In this document: piece by piece, positions 32,271 to 44,800 of the stretch
Layout of the letters: each line of letters starts with the position of its first letter
Numbering within the stretch: position 1 is the first letter of the stretch
Source: Asparagopsis taxiformis
Lineage: Eukaryota > Rhodophyta > Florideophyceae > Bonnemaisoniales > Bonnemaisoniaceae
Assembly (NCBI GenBank): GCA_030407315.1
Contig: JALQPE010001742.1
Location: 25,853 to 89,852, forward strand
Reading direction: 5' to 3'
DNA length: 64,000 nucleotides
Position numbers and translations under genes: made by a program
Notes under the pieces: generated by a model
The model's database searches: none
What the model saw: the letters and a program-made list of their open reading frames with translations, nothing else
What the model was told of the DNA's origin: nothing

Positions 32271-34771
32271 ATGAATCACTTTCGGCCGCCACTTCAATTC
32301 CGTTCCCAATTGCAGTCGAGTGAAGAGCAGTCGAGTGAAGAACATATGTTGCGCTCGTTATCTTCTCGTCACGTGAGCGATACATCTCCATGTGGTACTC
32401 CTTTCATCGAGTATCAAAGCACAGGAAGCACCTCATGGTACAACGCTGTTCTCTCGAGACCTGGTTCTTGTCCCGGCAACGGCACGCAGAATAACACTGC
32501 ACACAGTCACTCCGAGGAGAGTTCCGATTTTGGTAACGAAACAAATAACATTTCAACCTCGCCCATCTCCAAGCCTGTAACAAAACTGAAGAGGCCATTT
32601 TCTAGACTTCGAAATGGAGAATGCGCTACTTCTGATCACATAGCAGCTGTTCCGTCTCAATCTACGATGAGTACAATGCGGCAGAAGAGAAAAAATTCAT
32701 CAACTCTCTCTCAGCTATGGACATTCGCAAAAAAACGTGTTGTGAGAAGAGGTGCTTCTGGAAAACCGATATCGTATTCTTGCGCCACGAAGCAGGAAGA
32801 GTCCTTCTATGGAACAGGGAAGAACGGCGGAAATATTTACTGAGCATGCTACAGGCCAACAAGAAAGTGTACTATTTCTCAGGAAGGCCCGTTTGTTATC
32901 GCTTCCTCGAGTATTCCTTCAAGTTTTCGCGACATCTCCAGAGCTCAGTTAAAAAATCTGCTGAAGAAGGAACCTCAGTCTTGTTCAAAGGTGCGAGAAG
33001 AGATGCTGCTTCACCACAGAGGGATGCAATCATCTGTTTCCTCGACCGTTTAGCATCTTCTACTGCCGATGATATGCCAGACAGAGCAGAGAAACACCTA
33101 CCTCTCTTTCAGAAGAGACCTGTATACGAAATGTTTTGTGATCAGTACGACGTTCTTTATCCCGGAAAGGCATTTCCCACTTTAAGTTACTTTTACACAA
33201 CTTGGAAAAAGTACTGCAGTCATATCAAGGTCAGGAGAATCCACAGATTTATGAAATGTTCAGAGTGTGAATACCTACGGGATCATCTGGAAAGGATCGG
33301 AACTGATTCTTCTCGCACTGCACCACTTCTTGAGCGCCGTAAACTGCATATTGAAATGGTATCACGGGAGCGAAGGGAGTACCAGAAGAAGTGTGAGCAG
33401 GCGGCGCTATTTCCATCAAGATTCACATCATTGATTGTCGACGGGGCTGACCAGTCCAGCTACGGCCTACCTCATTTCATTGTCAATACGAAAGCAACCG
33501 TGGGCCATAGCTTGAAAGTGAAATTAATAGGCGTTCTCGAGCATGGAGTTCAGAAGCACCTTTCGCTCTACACGATGACTGCTGAGTTCGAATCCGGCGC
33601 TAACCACATAATTGAGGCGCTACACAGGACTCTTACAAGGAAAGCTATGGGATCAAAACTGCAAGGGACACTATTCGTGCAAGTTGATAATTGCACAAGA
33701 GAGAACAAGAATAGGTTTCTGTTCTGCTATCTGGAGTGCCTTGTCGCATGGGGTGTTTTCCTTGAAGTTCAAGTTTCGTTCCTACCAATTGGGCACACTC
33801 ATGCTGATATTGACCAAGCGTTCAGTTGCACCTCGCGGAGGTTGCATTGCTATAATGCAGCTACCATGGACGATCTAATTGGGGAGCTACGGCTTTCTTA
33901 CACACCGGAGCCATCTGTTTGTCGTATGAATCACGTCGCAAATTTCTCTGGCCTTTGCACGAACGAAAATTCGATTGGAAAGGTGCATGCATTTTCAAAG
34001 TACAGGTACTTCAAGTTTTTCCGCTCTGAAAGTTCGGATCGTCGTACTGGCTGGTACAACACGGCATGCAACGTCAAGCTCTCCTGCGACGATGAATGGG
34101 AGCCCCTCCCAACAATCACACTGGGTCTAAAGGGCTTCACATTGGTACCACCGGATCTCAAAGTAGTTCCTCCCACAGTGTTGAAAAGTCCGCCGGATCG
34201 AGACGAAGTCATGTTAAGACTTCGAGCAGAGGAAACCAGAGTTAATAGTACGTCAAAGATGATGCAATTGCATGCATTGATTGAACAGGTATATTCGAAT
34301 AGGGATGACCCTTTTCACTGGAACCTACATGACTGCTTCGAGCTGAACGGAGTGTACCGCAATCAAGTTTCGAATAGATTGGTTCTACATGAGGAGGACG
34401 AAATTTCGAACACATGTTCGGCTCCGTTGACTGACCTCCCTTATTCTGTAAATCGCTTTGTATCCGTAAACGGAGAAGGTTGTACAACCGATATGCCGTT
34501 TTGGTTGGGGCAGATAAAAGCTTGTGAGGAAAACGGTGAAGGGGTTATCAAAAGATTATCAGTTCGGTGGTACGAGGTCTACGATAAGGGGAATGTATGG
34601 ACCGGGAAGTATCGCCCTGCAGTGATACGAAAGCGTAATAGGGCGGTACCATGGGAGAGTACTATTTCAGTCGACACCGTCATTGCTGAATTCGCGTCAC
34701 TCACGAACAAAAGAATTAGAGTAGGAGTAGAAAAAGAAATCCGAGCTGGGCTAGCATCAATGCTGAGGTAA
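32271..34771 (+). CDS. DUF7869-type DDE transposase with BAH-like C-terminus, frame change at A7
   Basis: The ATG at 32271 (MNHFRPPLQF) opens a frame that leaves register at a run of seven A (32730-32736) and continues in the frame ending at 34771, about 830 residues in all. Order: Ser-rich N-terminus; cysteine module (TCCEKRCFW) and GRPVCYRFLEYSF; helical region with a C-x2-C pair (MKCSECEYL); RNase-H-fold core with FTSLIVDGADQSS (first Asp, about 33440), FVQVDNCTRENKNRFLFCYL (second, about 33685) and FLPIGHTHADIDQAFS (third, about 33800); then a C-terminal BAH-like module (MPFWLGQIKACEENGEG, VRWYEVYDKG). The core matches the DUF7869 proteins found in transposon-rich eukaryotes. It presumably mobilises the element that also carries the ParB-methyltransferase and a SET gene. 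Confidence 0.75.
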
Positions 34772-34799
34772 CCACTAAGACAAAATAAAATTCAATCAA

Positions 34800-34910
34800 C
34801 TTGACATAGCTTCAATCAATATGACACTTGTCATATCACCTATTCAATCATTATGAAAAAACCCGATTCTGATTTCGAAAGTACGTTCTGTACAGACAAA
34901 AACCAGTGTT
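34800..34910 (+). other. Leader of a SET gene, cut off by retroelement DNA
   Basis: AAATTCAATCAACTT and then GATTCTGATTTCGAAAGTAC..GTTCTGTACAGAC..AAAACCAGTGTT match the minus strand at 21690-21590, which leads into the SET-domain gene. Similarity ends at 34910, the exact base where Gypsy gag sequence begins. The plus-strand transposon therefore once continued into a SET gene that is now missing. Confidence 0.65.
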
Positions 34911-37900
34911 CAAGTTGAAACAGAAAACAAGCGTTTCTGCCTATCTTTCCGAGTTTAGGAACATCGTAATCAATATCCAGGATATGAGTGAGGGTGAGAA
35001 GTTGGCACGTTTCTGTGAAGGTCTCAAGTCTCATATTCTTCTAGATGTTCGCAAGAACAATCCATCGGACCTTGATGCTGCTGCAAACATTGCTCTTAGC
35101 GTTGATGGTGCTTATTACGGAGCTGGGTTCTATACAGGAAAAGTTGTTCCTTCAAGTTATTCTGGGTACGCTCCCATGGAAATCGGCAACTTCGAGAAAA
35201 GCCATTCCATGAATGCCCAGAAGAGGAAGGATATTCGTGAGAACCTATGCTTTGTATGTCACAAGCCCGGTTGCAGAGCGTATAGGCACAAAGGGGAAAT
35301 CAAGAAGAGGCTTAACACGAACAACACTCAGGTTCATTGGGGAGCACCAAGTTCCTTTCCACAGGAAAACTAGTCGGTCCTCCTAAAAACAAGTTATACG
35401 CTCAGGATGGACCTGAAAGGAGTGTGAATGTTCGATGCGCTGATGCGCAAGTTAAGAGACCAGAAAAGCCAGGAAGGGCTGTTCCAAGGCAGGAGAAGGG
35501 CCGTGTAGAGCCGAGAGTCTTGGAAGCTGAATCAAATACTATTGTTGGGAAAGAAAGAATCACTACTGATGACCCTATACCAGTAGATCCATTATTGGTT
35601 TTCCATGGAAAGTTGAACGGATTACCAGTCAAAGTATTGAAAGATGATGGATGCAATACCAACGTAGTAGGGGCCGAGTTTCTGAGCAAGCAGAAATCTC
35701 GAGGAAATTTCATGATTCAGAAAGAGAAAATACAAGTCTCACACTCTCGAAAAGGTTCCACGGAAGAAGCATCTGAAGTAATCATCAAAGGAACATTGAA
35801 TATGGGTTCACATACCTATACATCAAATTGGGTTGTTGCCAATTGTAGGTATGATGTTCTTTTGGGGATGCCATGGCATGTCGCCCACAATCCAGTTATC
35901 GATTACAAAAAAAGGATTGTGAAATGTGGCCATCAGTTGCTTCACGCCTGTAAAGATCCTGATGATCCAAGGATTCATGTGACGAATCTTGGAGTGAGAA
36001 AATCAGAAAAATCTTACGGAACAGGAAGAACAGTAATGACTTTGAAGTGTATCAAGTGTTCGAAAAGGAAATATTCAGGGAATGAAAGGTTCCAAACACA
36101 GTGAGAGGTTGGGGAAGTTACTGACAAAGTACCAGGAAGTGTTCAGAAGTGATCTTCCAGATGGACTTCCTCCCAAGCGAACAGTAGATCACGCGATCGA
36201 TGTTCAGAAAGATGCTAAACCTCCACTGAGACCTCTATTTCAGCTGTCTCCCGCGGAACTAAGAGCAGCTAAGGAATATGTCGAGGAACTGCTGAAGAAA
36301 GGAAAAATAAGATCAAGTAAGTCACCTTATGGAGCTCCTCTGTTCTTTGTCAAAGAGAAAGACAAGCTTCGTGGAGTAGTCGATTATCGAGCTTTGAATC
36401 GAATCACGAAGAGGAACAACGCTCCATTGCCGAGATCTGATGAAATGTTTGATCGCCTTGGGGGATCAAAATATTTTTCAAAACTAGACCTCAAGACGGG
36501 GTTCCATCAGATCAGGGTGAAGCCGGAAGACATCGAGAAAACAGCGTTTAATACAAAATATGGGCAGTTCGAATATCTTGTCATGCCTATGGGTTTGTGT
36601 AACGCTCCTGCAACGTTTCAGACCTTGATGAACCAGATTTTCTATGATTGCATTGATGTTTTCTTGTTGTTTACATGGATGATCTACTAGTATTCAGCAA
36701 GACGGAAGAGGAACATTTTCGGAATTTGGAAACTGTATTGGAGCGTCTGAAAAGAAATGAATTGTACGTTTCTCCAAAGAAATGTGAATTCTTTCAGACA
36801 GAGATCGACTTCTTGGGATTTTTGGTTGGTAGAGACGGCATCAGGGTTAATCCAGAAAAGGTTAACGTCCTTAAAACCTGGCCAAAACCAAAATCATTGA
36901 CAGAGTTGAGAAGTTTCCTTGGTCTCTTACAGTTTTTCCGAAGGTTCATTCCGAAATTCTCTGGGATTGCGGCTCCATTGACGGATCTGACGAAGAAAGA
37001 AAAGGGTATTGGACAATGGGATGAAATCTGTGATGAAGCTTTCCAAAAGTTGAAAGATGCAATGATTCAGGCTCCAATATTAGTTGCACCTGATTGGAGA
37101 AAGGCCTTCCGAGGTCATGTTGATGCATCTCAGCTCGCTGTTGGTGGTACTCTAACTCAGCTGGACGAGAATGGGAAGGATCGTGTTATTGCCTTCTATT
37201 CAAAGAAGTTATCATCCACTGAGGCAGATTATACAGCGAATGACCGAGAACTTTTGGCTTTGATTTGTTTCTTGGAAAGATTTCGATGTTACCTCGAAGG
37301 AGTTGAATTTGAAATATTCACAGACAACCAAGTGCTAAAGAGTTTCTTTTCGAAAGCCAAGTTGAGTCGAAAAGAAGCAAGATGGTTGGAAACTCTAGGT
37401 AACTTTGGTATATTCCCGATAACCCTGAAACCTGGCAAGATTCATGTATTGGGTGATGTTTTATCAAGGGCTCCTCACGTTATAAATGGGCGAAATGCTT
37501 CATTTAGCAATATTGAAGTACCTGAAATCAATTTTGAAGACATTGTAACCCGATATGATGATGACCAGTTCTTCGGACCAGTGGTAAGAGCCATGGAAGG
37601 AGATTTTCCTGAAGATGAGATTCAGAAACGGAAGCTGGAAAAGATCATACCATTGTTTTGTCGTGAACGGGCGAGGCTATTTTACAATGGAAAGTTGTGT
37701 GTACCGAGAAGGTCTGTGTCCAGTATTTTGCAAATGGCACATGACTCTAGGACAAGCGGTCATTTCAAGTTCTTGAAGACGCTAGCAAGACTTGAAAAAT
37801 TCCATTGGAGACACAAAGCCCGAGATGTCCGGAAGTATGTGGAGGGATGCATGAAGTGTCAGCAATACAAAGACTCTAATCAGAAGAAGTTGACTGATCC

Positions 37901-39039
37901 AACTTCTTTAGAGATTCCTGAGAGAAGATGGGGATCTCTAGCAACCGACTTTATCGTAAGTCTACCCAAGACAAAATACGGTTATGATGCCATAACTACC
38001 TGGGTAGACCGGTTGACGAGAAGAGTTCATTTTATCAAGTCAAGAGGTACTGACACTGCTGAGGATGTTGCGAATGCATTCTTCTCCAACATATTCAAGC
38101 TTCATGGACTTCCTGACAATGTGGTATCGGATCGAGATAGAAAGTTTACATCCAAGTTTTGGGATTGTTTGATGGAACTATGTGGCGTTAAGCTCAAGAT
38201 GTCTACGAGCAGGCACCCACAGACGGATGGCACGTCCGAAATCATGAATCGGATGACTGAGAACTATCTTCGGTGCTATTGTTCCTATAACCAAGACAAT
38301 TGGGATGAACTTCTACCATCTGCAGAGTTTTCCTACAATTCTGCTGTTTCTGAAGATCTAGGTATGTCCCCTTTTGAGCTGGACCTGGGATGGATTCCAA
38401 AGTCTCCTTTGGACTTTGTGTCTGGAAATGAGATACCTGTGCAAAGTGTTGAGGAATTCAAGAAACGGCTTACAGCTTCTCTTGAAGATGCTAAGTACTC
38501 TTACAACATTGCGAAAGCAGCACAGAGTGCGTATGCCTCCAGAAAGTTCGAGGATCCAGACTATAGGGTGGGATCCAAGTTATGGATTAACAGGTCTTTG
38601 TTCAGGGATGCATACTCCCAGTCTCAGGAAAAGGAGAAGTTGACAGCAAGACGTTTTGGACCGTTTGTTGTGAAGGAATTGATTGGCAAAAAATGCAGTT
38701 AGGTTGGATCTTCCTGATCATATCAAGATTCATCCTGTTGTTAATGTCAGCCACACAATTCCTCATATAGAACAACCGAGTGATATTGCTGCTCCAATAC
38801 CTCCTGTACCGGCCCCTGTCCCTTCTATTGAAGGTGATGAAATCGAGGTTGAAGCGATCTTGAATCATAGAAAAAGAGGACGAGGATATCAGTTCCTAAC
38901 CTTGATGAAAGGTAGTCCTACGCATGATGCTTCATGGCAACCTACGAGGAATTTCATAGACAGAGATGGCACGAAGACTGGAATATGGTTAGAATACATC
39001 CGGAAGAAGAATATTCTACCGGAATATCATGATGAATAA
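34906..39039 (+). pseudogene. Ty3/Gypsy chromovirus gag-pol with chromodomain, 5' truncated and frame-broken
   Basis: Coding order across five frames: partial gag with a zinc knuckle spelled CFVCHKPGCRAYRH (Cys in the usual His place); aspartic protease-like segment (LKDDGCNTNVVG); reverse transcriptase (YGAPLFFVKEKDKLRGVVDY, FSKLDLKTGFHQIRV, then YMDDLLVFS at 36672); RNase H (FRGHVDASQLAVGGTL); integrase with HHCC finger (GHFKFLKTLARLEKFHW...CMKCQQ), then ATDFIVSLP, SDRDRKFTSKFW and HPQTDGTSE (D,D,E); and a C-terminal chromodomain (EVEAILNHRKRGRGYQFL...SWQPTRNFID), which binds methylated histone tails and targets insertion. Frame changes fall near 35350, 36080, 36670 (T-run) and 38688 (A6). 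The 5' LTR, leader and start of gag are absent, so it cannot be an intact element. Confidence 0.9.
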
Positions 39040-39080
39040 CTAAGTTGATGAGGACATCAACTGTGTGAGGGGGGGAATAG

Positions 39081-39536
39081 TGTAACGAACTGAAGCTGAT
39101 GCCAGCAATGGCCAGCATAAACTAGTGTATTCTAGACACTACAAGTTACACTAAGTTTACTCATATACTATAGGCTGCTAGAAAGTAACTTGCTGTTACG
39201 CCTAGAAGTATCTAGTTGGCTATGTCATCGAGTGATGTCATGATGGCATCATGTTAGATTTATTTTGATGACATAATTTTATTTTGATTAGTATTTTCTA
39301 GAATTAGTTCGACATCGAACTACAATTCTATGGTGGGTATAAAAAGGCATGGTCAACTCCGGTCTTGGGGGATCGGAGGCATCATCGATCATTCAACGAA
39401 AACAACTACCACTCAGCTATCCCGTATACACATTCGTTTCAGCAGCCCGTCTTGACAGGCTCTGTGTCGAGTGACGTCACGGTCAACAAAATGTTAGAAT
39501 GACGAGTTGGAAATCGACAGTTCCAATTCTGTGACA
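39081..39536 (+). repeat. 3' LTR of the chromovirus
   Basis: A purine tract (GTGAGGGGGGGAATAG, 39065-39080) directly precedes TGTAACGAACTG. The LTR plausibly ends at CTGTGACA (39536), giving TGT...ACA ends and 456 bp. A TATA-box-like GGTATAAAAAGG lies at 39336, as expected for the U3 promoter. There is no second copy in the window for comparison. Beyond it, 39537-40039 has no recognisable feature. Confidence 0.7.
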
Positions 39537-40039
39537 CCGATCAAACGAGCGATCGGGAAATTATATACATCAGGTTTGGTTGTAGAGACAAAAAGACGAG
39601 TCGAATTACAGTACAGTATCGCACTCGCTATTCATATTCTTGCGCGTATGTCTAGAAATATCCAGCACCACACATAGTAAACTTGGGCGCGACTTGCGCT
39701 TTAGCCACCATCGACTATGGATAGAAGAAACAGAGATTAAAAAAGATGGAACAATAGAAAGTTGGGATATCAGGTTTACAAACGGTAGAGTCTGTACGTG
39801 ATCTTTGTCTAGAAAGCCAATCTTCAAAGCGCGGAGCATATGAGTATATTCAATGTGGATTCGCTAAGTACTGCAAAATGGCAGGTTTAGATCGTGTCGA
39901 AGCAGTACTTTCACCGGTATGTTCACGAGAAGATGTACTCGCTGTCCTCTCCACTCGTTTAGTGTCGGGGAATTGTGTGATCTCGTATTATCAGTCCAGT
40001 TGGATCTGTAGTCCAACTTGATGTGGGGTCGTGTGAAGG

Positions 40040-40243
40040 ATGTCTAGACCGAGGCGCGCAGATGGCAAGAACTGTTCGTTTCGGAAAAATTCAAGTGTGG
40101 GATCCTACAATCAGTTTGATGGTGGATGTCGCACATGTCGTAATGGACGTATTCAACCCGTCGCAGATGTGTTACTGTTGTGCGACCCCTGCCGGAATGG
40201 GACGACGTTCAATATGCAAAGGATTGAATGCATTAGGGAGTAG
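40040..40243 (+). pseudogene. Possible PHD-finger-like remnant
   Basis: The frame beginning ATGTCTAGACCG has CRTCRNGRIQPVADVLLLCD followed by PCRNGTTF, i.e. C-x2-C, hydrophobics, LLLCD-x-C-x2-G, which is the first half of a PHD zinc finger. The expected His and final Cys pairs are missing and three stops follow closely. It could be chance. The remaining 1.6 kb up to the Copia insertion at 41889 contains several short ORFs but nothing I can assign. Confidence 0.25.
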
Positions 40244-41888
40244 TTTTGATAGTTCATCGCTCGCGAATTCTTGGGATACCTTGTTAGAATATACAAACAA
40301 TGGTCCGGTAACTTGCCTGCGCAGGAATACACATCTTTGTCCATGGTCGCTACCAATAACCACAGGAAAAAAACTTATGCCAACAATAGGAGCGCAACGT
40401 TATGTACGGTGGATAAGCTTTCCTACCCCAGAGCTTCCTGTCGGTTTCCCTTGGTATACTATTTTTGAGTGTATCATTGTTGGGGTCAGATCACGGATGT
40501 CTTTGTCAATGGCGCACACGCTTTCTTCTAATTCGGGTCGCTACCGGGGCAGCTTTGTCCATGCCACATGCATCTGAGGGCAAAGAGTGTGCGAGAATGG
40601 AAGTAAGATTTGCGTCCCTGATTTTCGATACCAGCATTAGTGTTCTGGCCTGCGCAGGATTTTTGCTTGGAGGCCTTTTCTGTTCTGAACGAGAGTGCAG
40701 AATTTTTTGACAGTGTAGTCGACAAGGTTGGTGCACATGACAGGTTTCTGAATGTGATGGTAGCTTACCATATCACCTGTGGCATACAACCTTCTTCCTC
40801 GATGTGTGAACTGGAATTGTTCCATAACCCAAAACTACATGGCTGGTTCTCAATTCAGCGAAAATGGGGCACTTTATGCTGCAGTCAGTACCTCGCTGCG
40901 CACTACTCCCATCATCGCAAGCAGATCAGAACCAGCAAGCACAATTACGATAAAGGGACTCAATCACGGGAGTAAAATGATGGGTCAGAGAGAAAATGGG
41001 CATCTGAAAACAGCCATCCGAGCACGCGGGTGCTCGAGCGCGAAGATGACGACAGATCCTAGGAAGCGCTGTGCATGAACGGGCGCGAATACGCATCAGT
41101 TGCGATGCATAGTGCAGGGAATGAGGTGAGGGCAGGCGGCTTAGAGAAGTCGCATGGGAAATGTCTCATGATAGTTCATCAGGAGAGTTAAGCATGAATT
41201 GCAGGACTACATCATCGGGGCGAATTGATGGTGGGCAGACGTATGATCGGGTATCGGGTCGGTTGTCCGCGTACGTTGATCTGTCTCAGGACGGAGGCGC
41301 AGAACGTGTAGTCGGATCGTGGGAGGCGCCTGTATTGCGCATTAGAAGAGGAGATTGTGGTACCGATCACCAAGCCTCGGCCGTCGGCTCTGTGACCGAG
41401 GGCGAGAAACAACATGTAGAAGACTCACATTGGCGTTTTGAAAAATGATCCACAGTAGCAATTACAATGTACGTCAGTAACAGAAGGGAAGGTTCTTGCC
41501 GCATGTGATTTCCGATTGTGCGGGAATACAATACGTACATGGGGGTTGCTTCGCGTTGCGTACACGGTGTTCGCGTTGCGTATACGTTGGCTTGTCAGAT
41601 TCGATCCGCGGTGGGCGCAAGGATGAGCTACACAGTTATGGTGCTCGCAAGTCTTGAATGGATGACCACGCCGCGCGTACATGCGCGGGGCCTGGAAACG
41701 GTTCGTGGTGAAGTATCTGGACGACTGAGAGCACGAAAAGATTGAACTTTTCATACTGTTCAGTTGAAATGCGTTTGAAAAGGTACCAGAAATTCACAAA
41801 CCTTGGGTACTTTTGGGCTCTGGCTAACCGCCAAGCTGTCCTAGGAATGTCGGACGATTGATAGTGCCGCGACTTTCTTTTTCGCTCC

Positions 41889-44800
41889 TCCCGTGACGAA
41901 TAACTTACAGTATTTACAGCTAGTGAATCAGATTTAAACCTCAACCGCCGACCGTCATGAGACAATAAACCGATGATTATACGATCAACTCAACAGGTTA
42001 TGAGCCCAGACGCTTAACGTTTTTCCTCTCCAATCACCCGCGGCCCCCCTCTCCGTTTACCCATCTCGGTTCCTAACAAACGGCGACGCATTCTCCCGCC
42101 TACACACCCCAGATCCGGCGACGCATCCTCCCGCCAACACACCTCAGATCGGTGACCTATCCTCCCACCGACACTTCAGAACACACATTCTCCCATCATC
42201 TTACATTTCCAATGAATCCCGCCCCAGCCGTGCAGCACCAACTTGAAATCCCCTTACTCACACATGACAACTTTATACCTTGGCGTATCAGCGTAGAGCA
42301 TTTTGCTCGCGCTCAAGACGTTCTTGGCTATCTCACCATTCCTATCCCGGATGAACTATCCCCAGAAGACCTCGCAACACACCAAGCCAAACACAACCAG
42401 GCACAACTGCTCGTCGTCACTACGCTATCCCCCGACATACTCAACTCTTTTACGGACACCGAGCTCACTGGACCACTACACATCCTCTATCACAAGCTCC
42501 ACACCCGTATAAATGCACCAAATCCCGAACATACACCAGATAATCTCCGCAGGAAAGCACAATCTATCACATGGACCACCGGTATGACGGTTTCCGAATA
42601 CATCGCTAAACATAAAGCGATCCGCACACTCATGCTGCGTGCAAACTACCCTCAGATCGAATCCGAACATACCACCCTGCAATTTATACTAGAGGGCTTA
42701 GAACAGCACCCGGACTGGACAGCTTTCCTTCAGACCATCCACACCCATAATGCTCTGAACCCACAAAACACACTCTCCATGGATCGCGTCATAAGCATGA
42801 TGATTAAATGTGCCGAGCTTTCCCAAGCTAGCAGACTCAGCACTCCTGTCCCCAATCCATCATCATCATTCCCACGATTCAACAGGCGCCAACAAAAAGC
42901 CAAATCCCATCATCGTGCCTCTCGATTCAACGCCAACAACTATTTCCCTCCCCCACAAGCTTACAAAGGACAATGGTGCACTGTACATGGTACGCCCACG
43001 CACAATACTGCCAACTGTCGTCTACGACAATTCTACATGCGCCACAAGCCTTCCAACAACACACGCTCTCAGACCCCTGCACATGCTAAAATATCCCTTA
43101 CAGAGGATGAAGACATTACTTCCAATGTCAATCCCCTGTTCAACCATTCGGACGATCTCGAATCCGTAAGTTATCCTCATGAAACACACTACTATCTGGA
43201 TTCCGGAGCTAACCCCTCCCATCTCGCTCTTCCTCCACCAGGAATGACTCCCAACAACTCAATCACCCACATCGCCGACGGTTCCTCGTTACCAATTACC
43301 CACCGCGACGAACTCTCCATTCCGATCTCCGACTCTCTCACACTTCCACCACATACGGCCGTAGTCTCTCCTGCCATACGTTCCAACTTACTCTCCGTCA
43401 GTGAAATAACCAAGTCACATGACGTCCTATTCCAGGAAGATCAGGCCTACATAAAACGAAAATCTGAACCCCCTGCGGACGACGAGATTCTCGTCACCAT
43501 CCCCAAGTCTACTAACCAATTATATAAATTGGTCACTCCCTCCCCACCCATTCCTACCAATTCACACTCCCTCACTGCGCGTGCATTTCCCCAGAAACCC
43601 AAAACAACGACGAAAACCACGTCAAAAACTTCAAAGAACCGCAATGCATCTACTCGACACCGCGTAAAGAAAAGATCAGCACCTCTTCACCGTATAGAAG
43701 TCATCAAACGCAAAAAGGCGACAACATCAAAAACCCCATCGTTCCCTCGCCGGCCACACAAAATGCACATTGACCTTCCTTCCACAATCCGTGATTATCA
43801 CGAATGGCATTTAAAAATGAATCATGTGCACCCCAAAAAGCTTCATTACATGGCCAAACACCGCCTCGTCGACAATTTACCAAAAACCCTACTACGCCCC
43901 CTCCAACCAAATTTACCTGCTCCGGCTGCGCGATTGGCAAACGTTCTGCCGCACCATTTCACCGCCGCACACGCACTGACGCCATTGGCAGCCATCTCCA
44001 CACAGATATATGCGGTCCTCTTCCTAACACCTCACTCCAAAACAACAGATTCTTCATCACATTTTTGGACGAAGGCAGTCGGTACCTTACCGTCCATTGC
44101 GCACCCACCAAATCTCTTGCCGCTGCAGCCCTAAAATCCCACATTACAAACACACACCACCATAGTCCCCACCGCATCACAGACTTAACTTCCGACAACG
44201 CCGGTGAATATTACAGCCGCGATATGCTACAGTTTTACAACGCTGAACTCATTAATACACATCCTACTGTGCCACATACACCACAAGAAAATTCGTTGGC
44301 TGAATGCATCAATCGCTCGCTCCTCGACACTGCCCGAACTAATCTTCTCACCTCTCGCTTACCCCTCTCACTCTGGGACTATGCCATATATGCGGCGACC
44401 GACACACATAACCACTCACCACACAGTGCCACAGCCCAATTACCTGCTGCTCTATATCACAACTGCAAACCACAAGTCGATACGCTCCTTCCCTTCGGAA
44501 TCCCAGGTTTTGTCCACAACAGAACACCACACAAGAAACTTGATCCCAGAGCTCGACTCGTCCATTACATCGGCCGATCAAGCTATACTCATTACCACTT
44601 CTTTGATCCCCACACCAACAAAACCGGTATTTGCCGAGCAAAAGACTTCACCATCTATAACCCTGCCACAGACCCCGTCAACACATCATATGCAATCACA
44701 AACACCATTGATGCAAACCCACCTTTCACATTTCCCAAAACAGTCCAACAAGCACGTAGCGCACCGGACTCTTCCCTTTGGGAACTAGCCTGGAACAATG

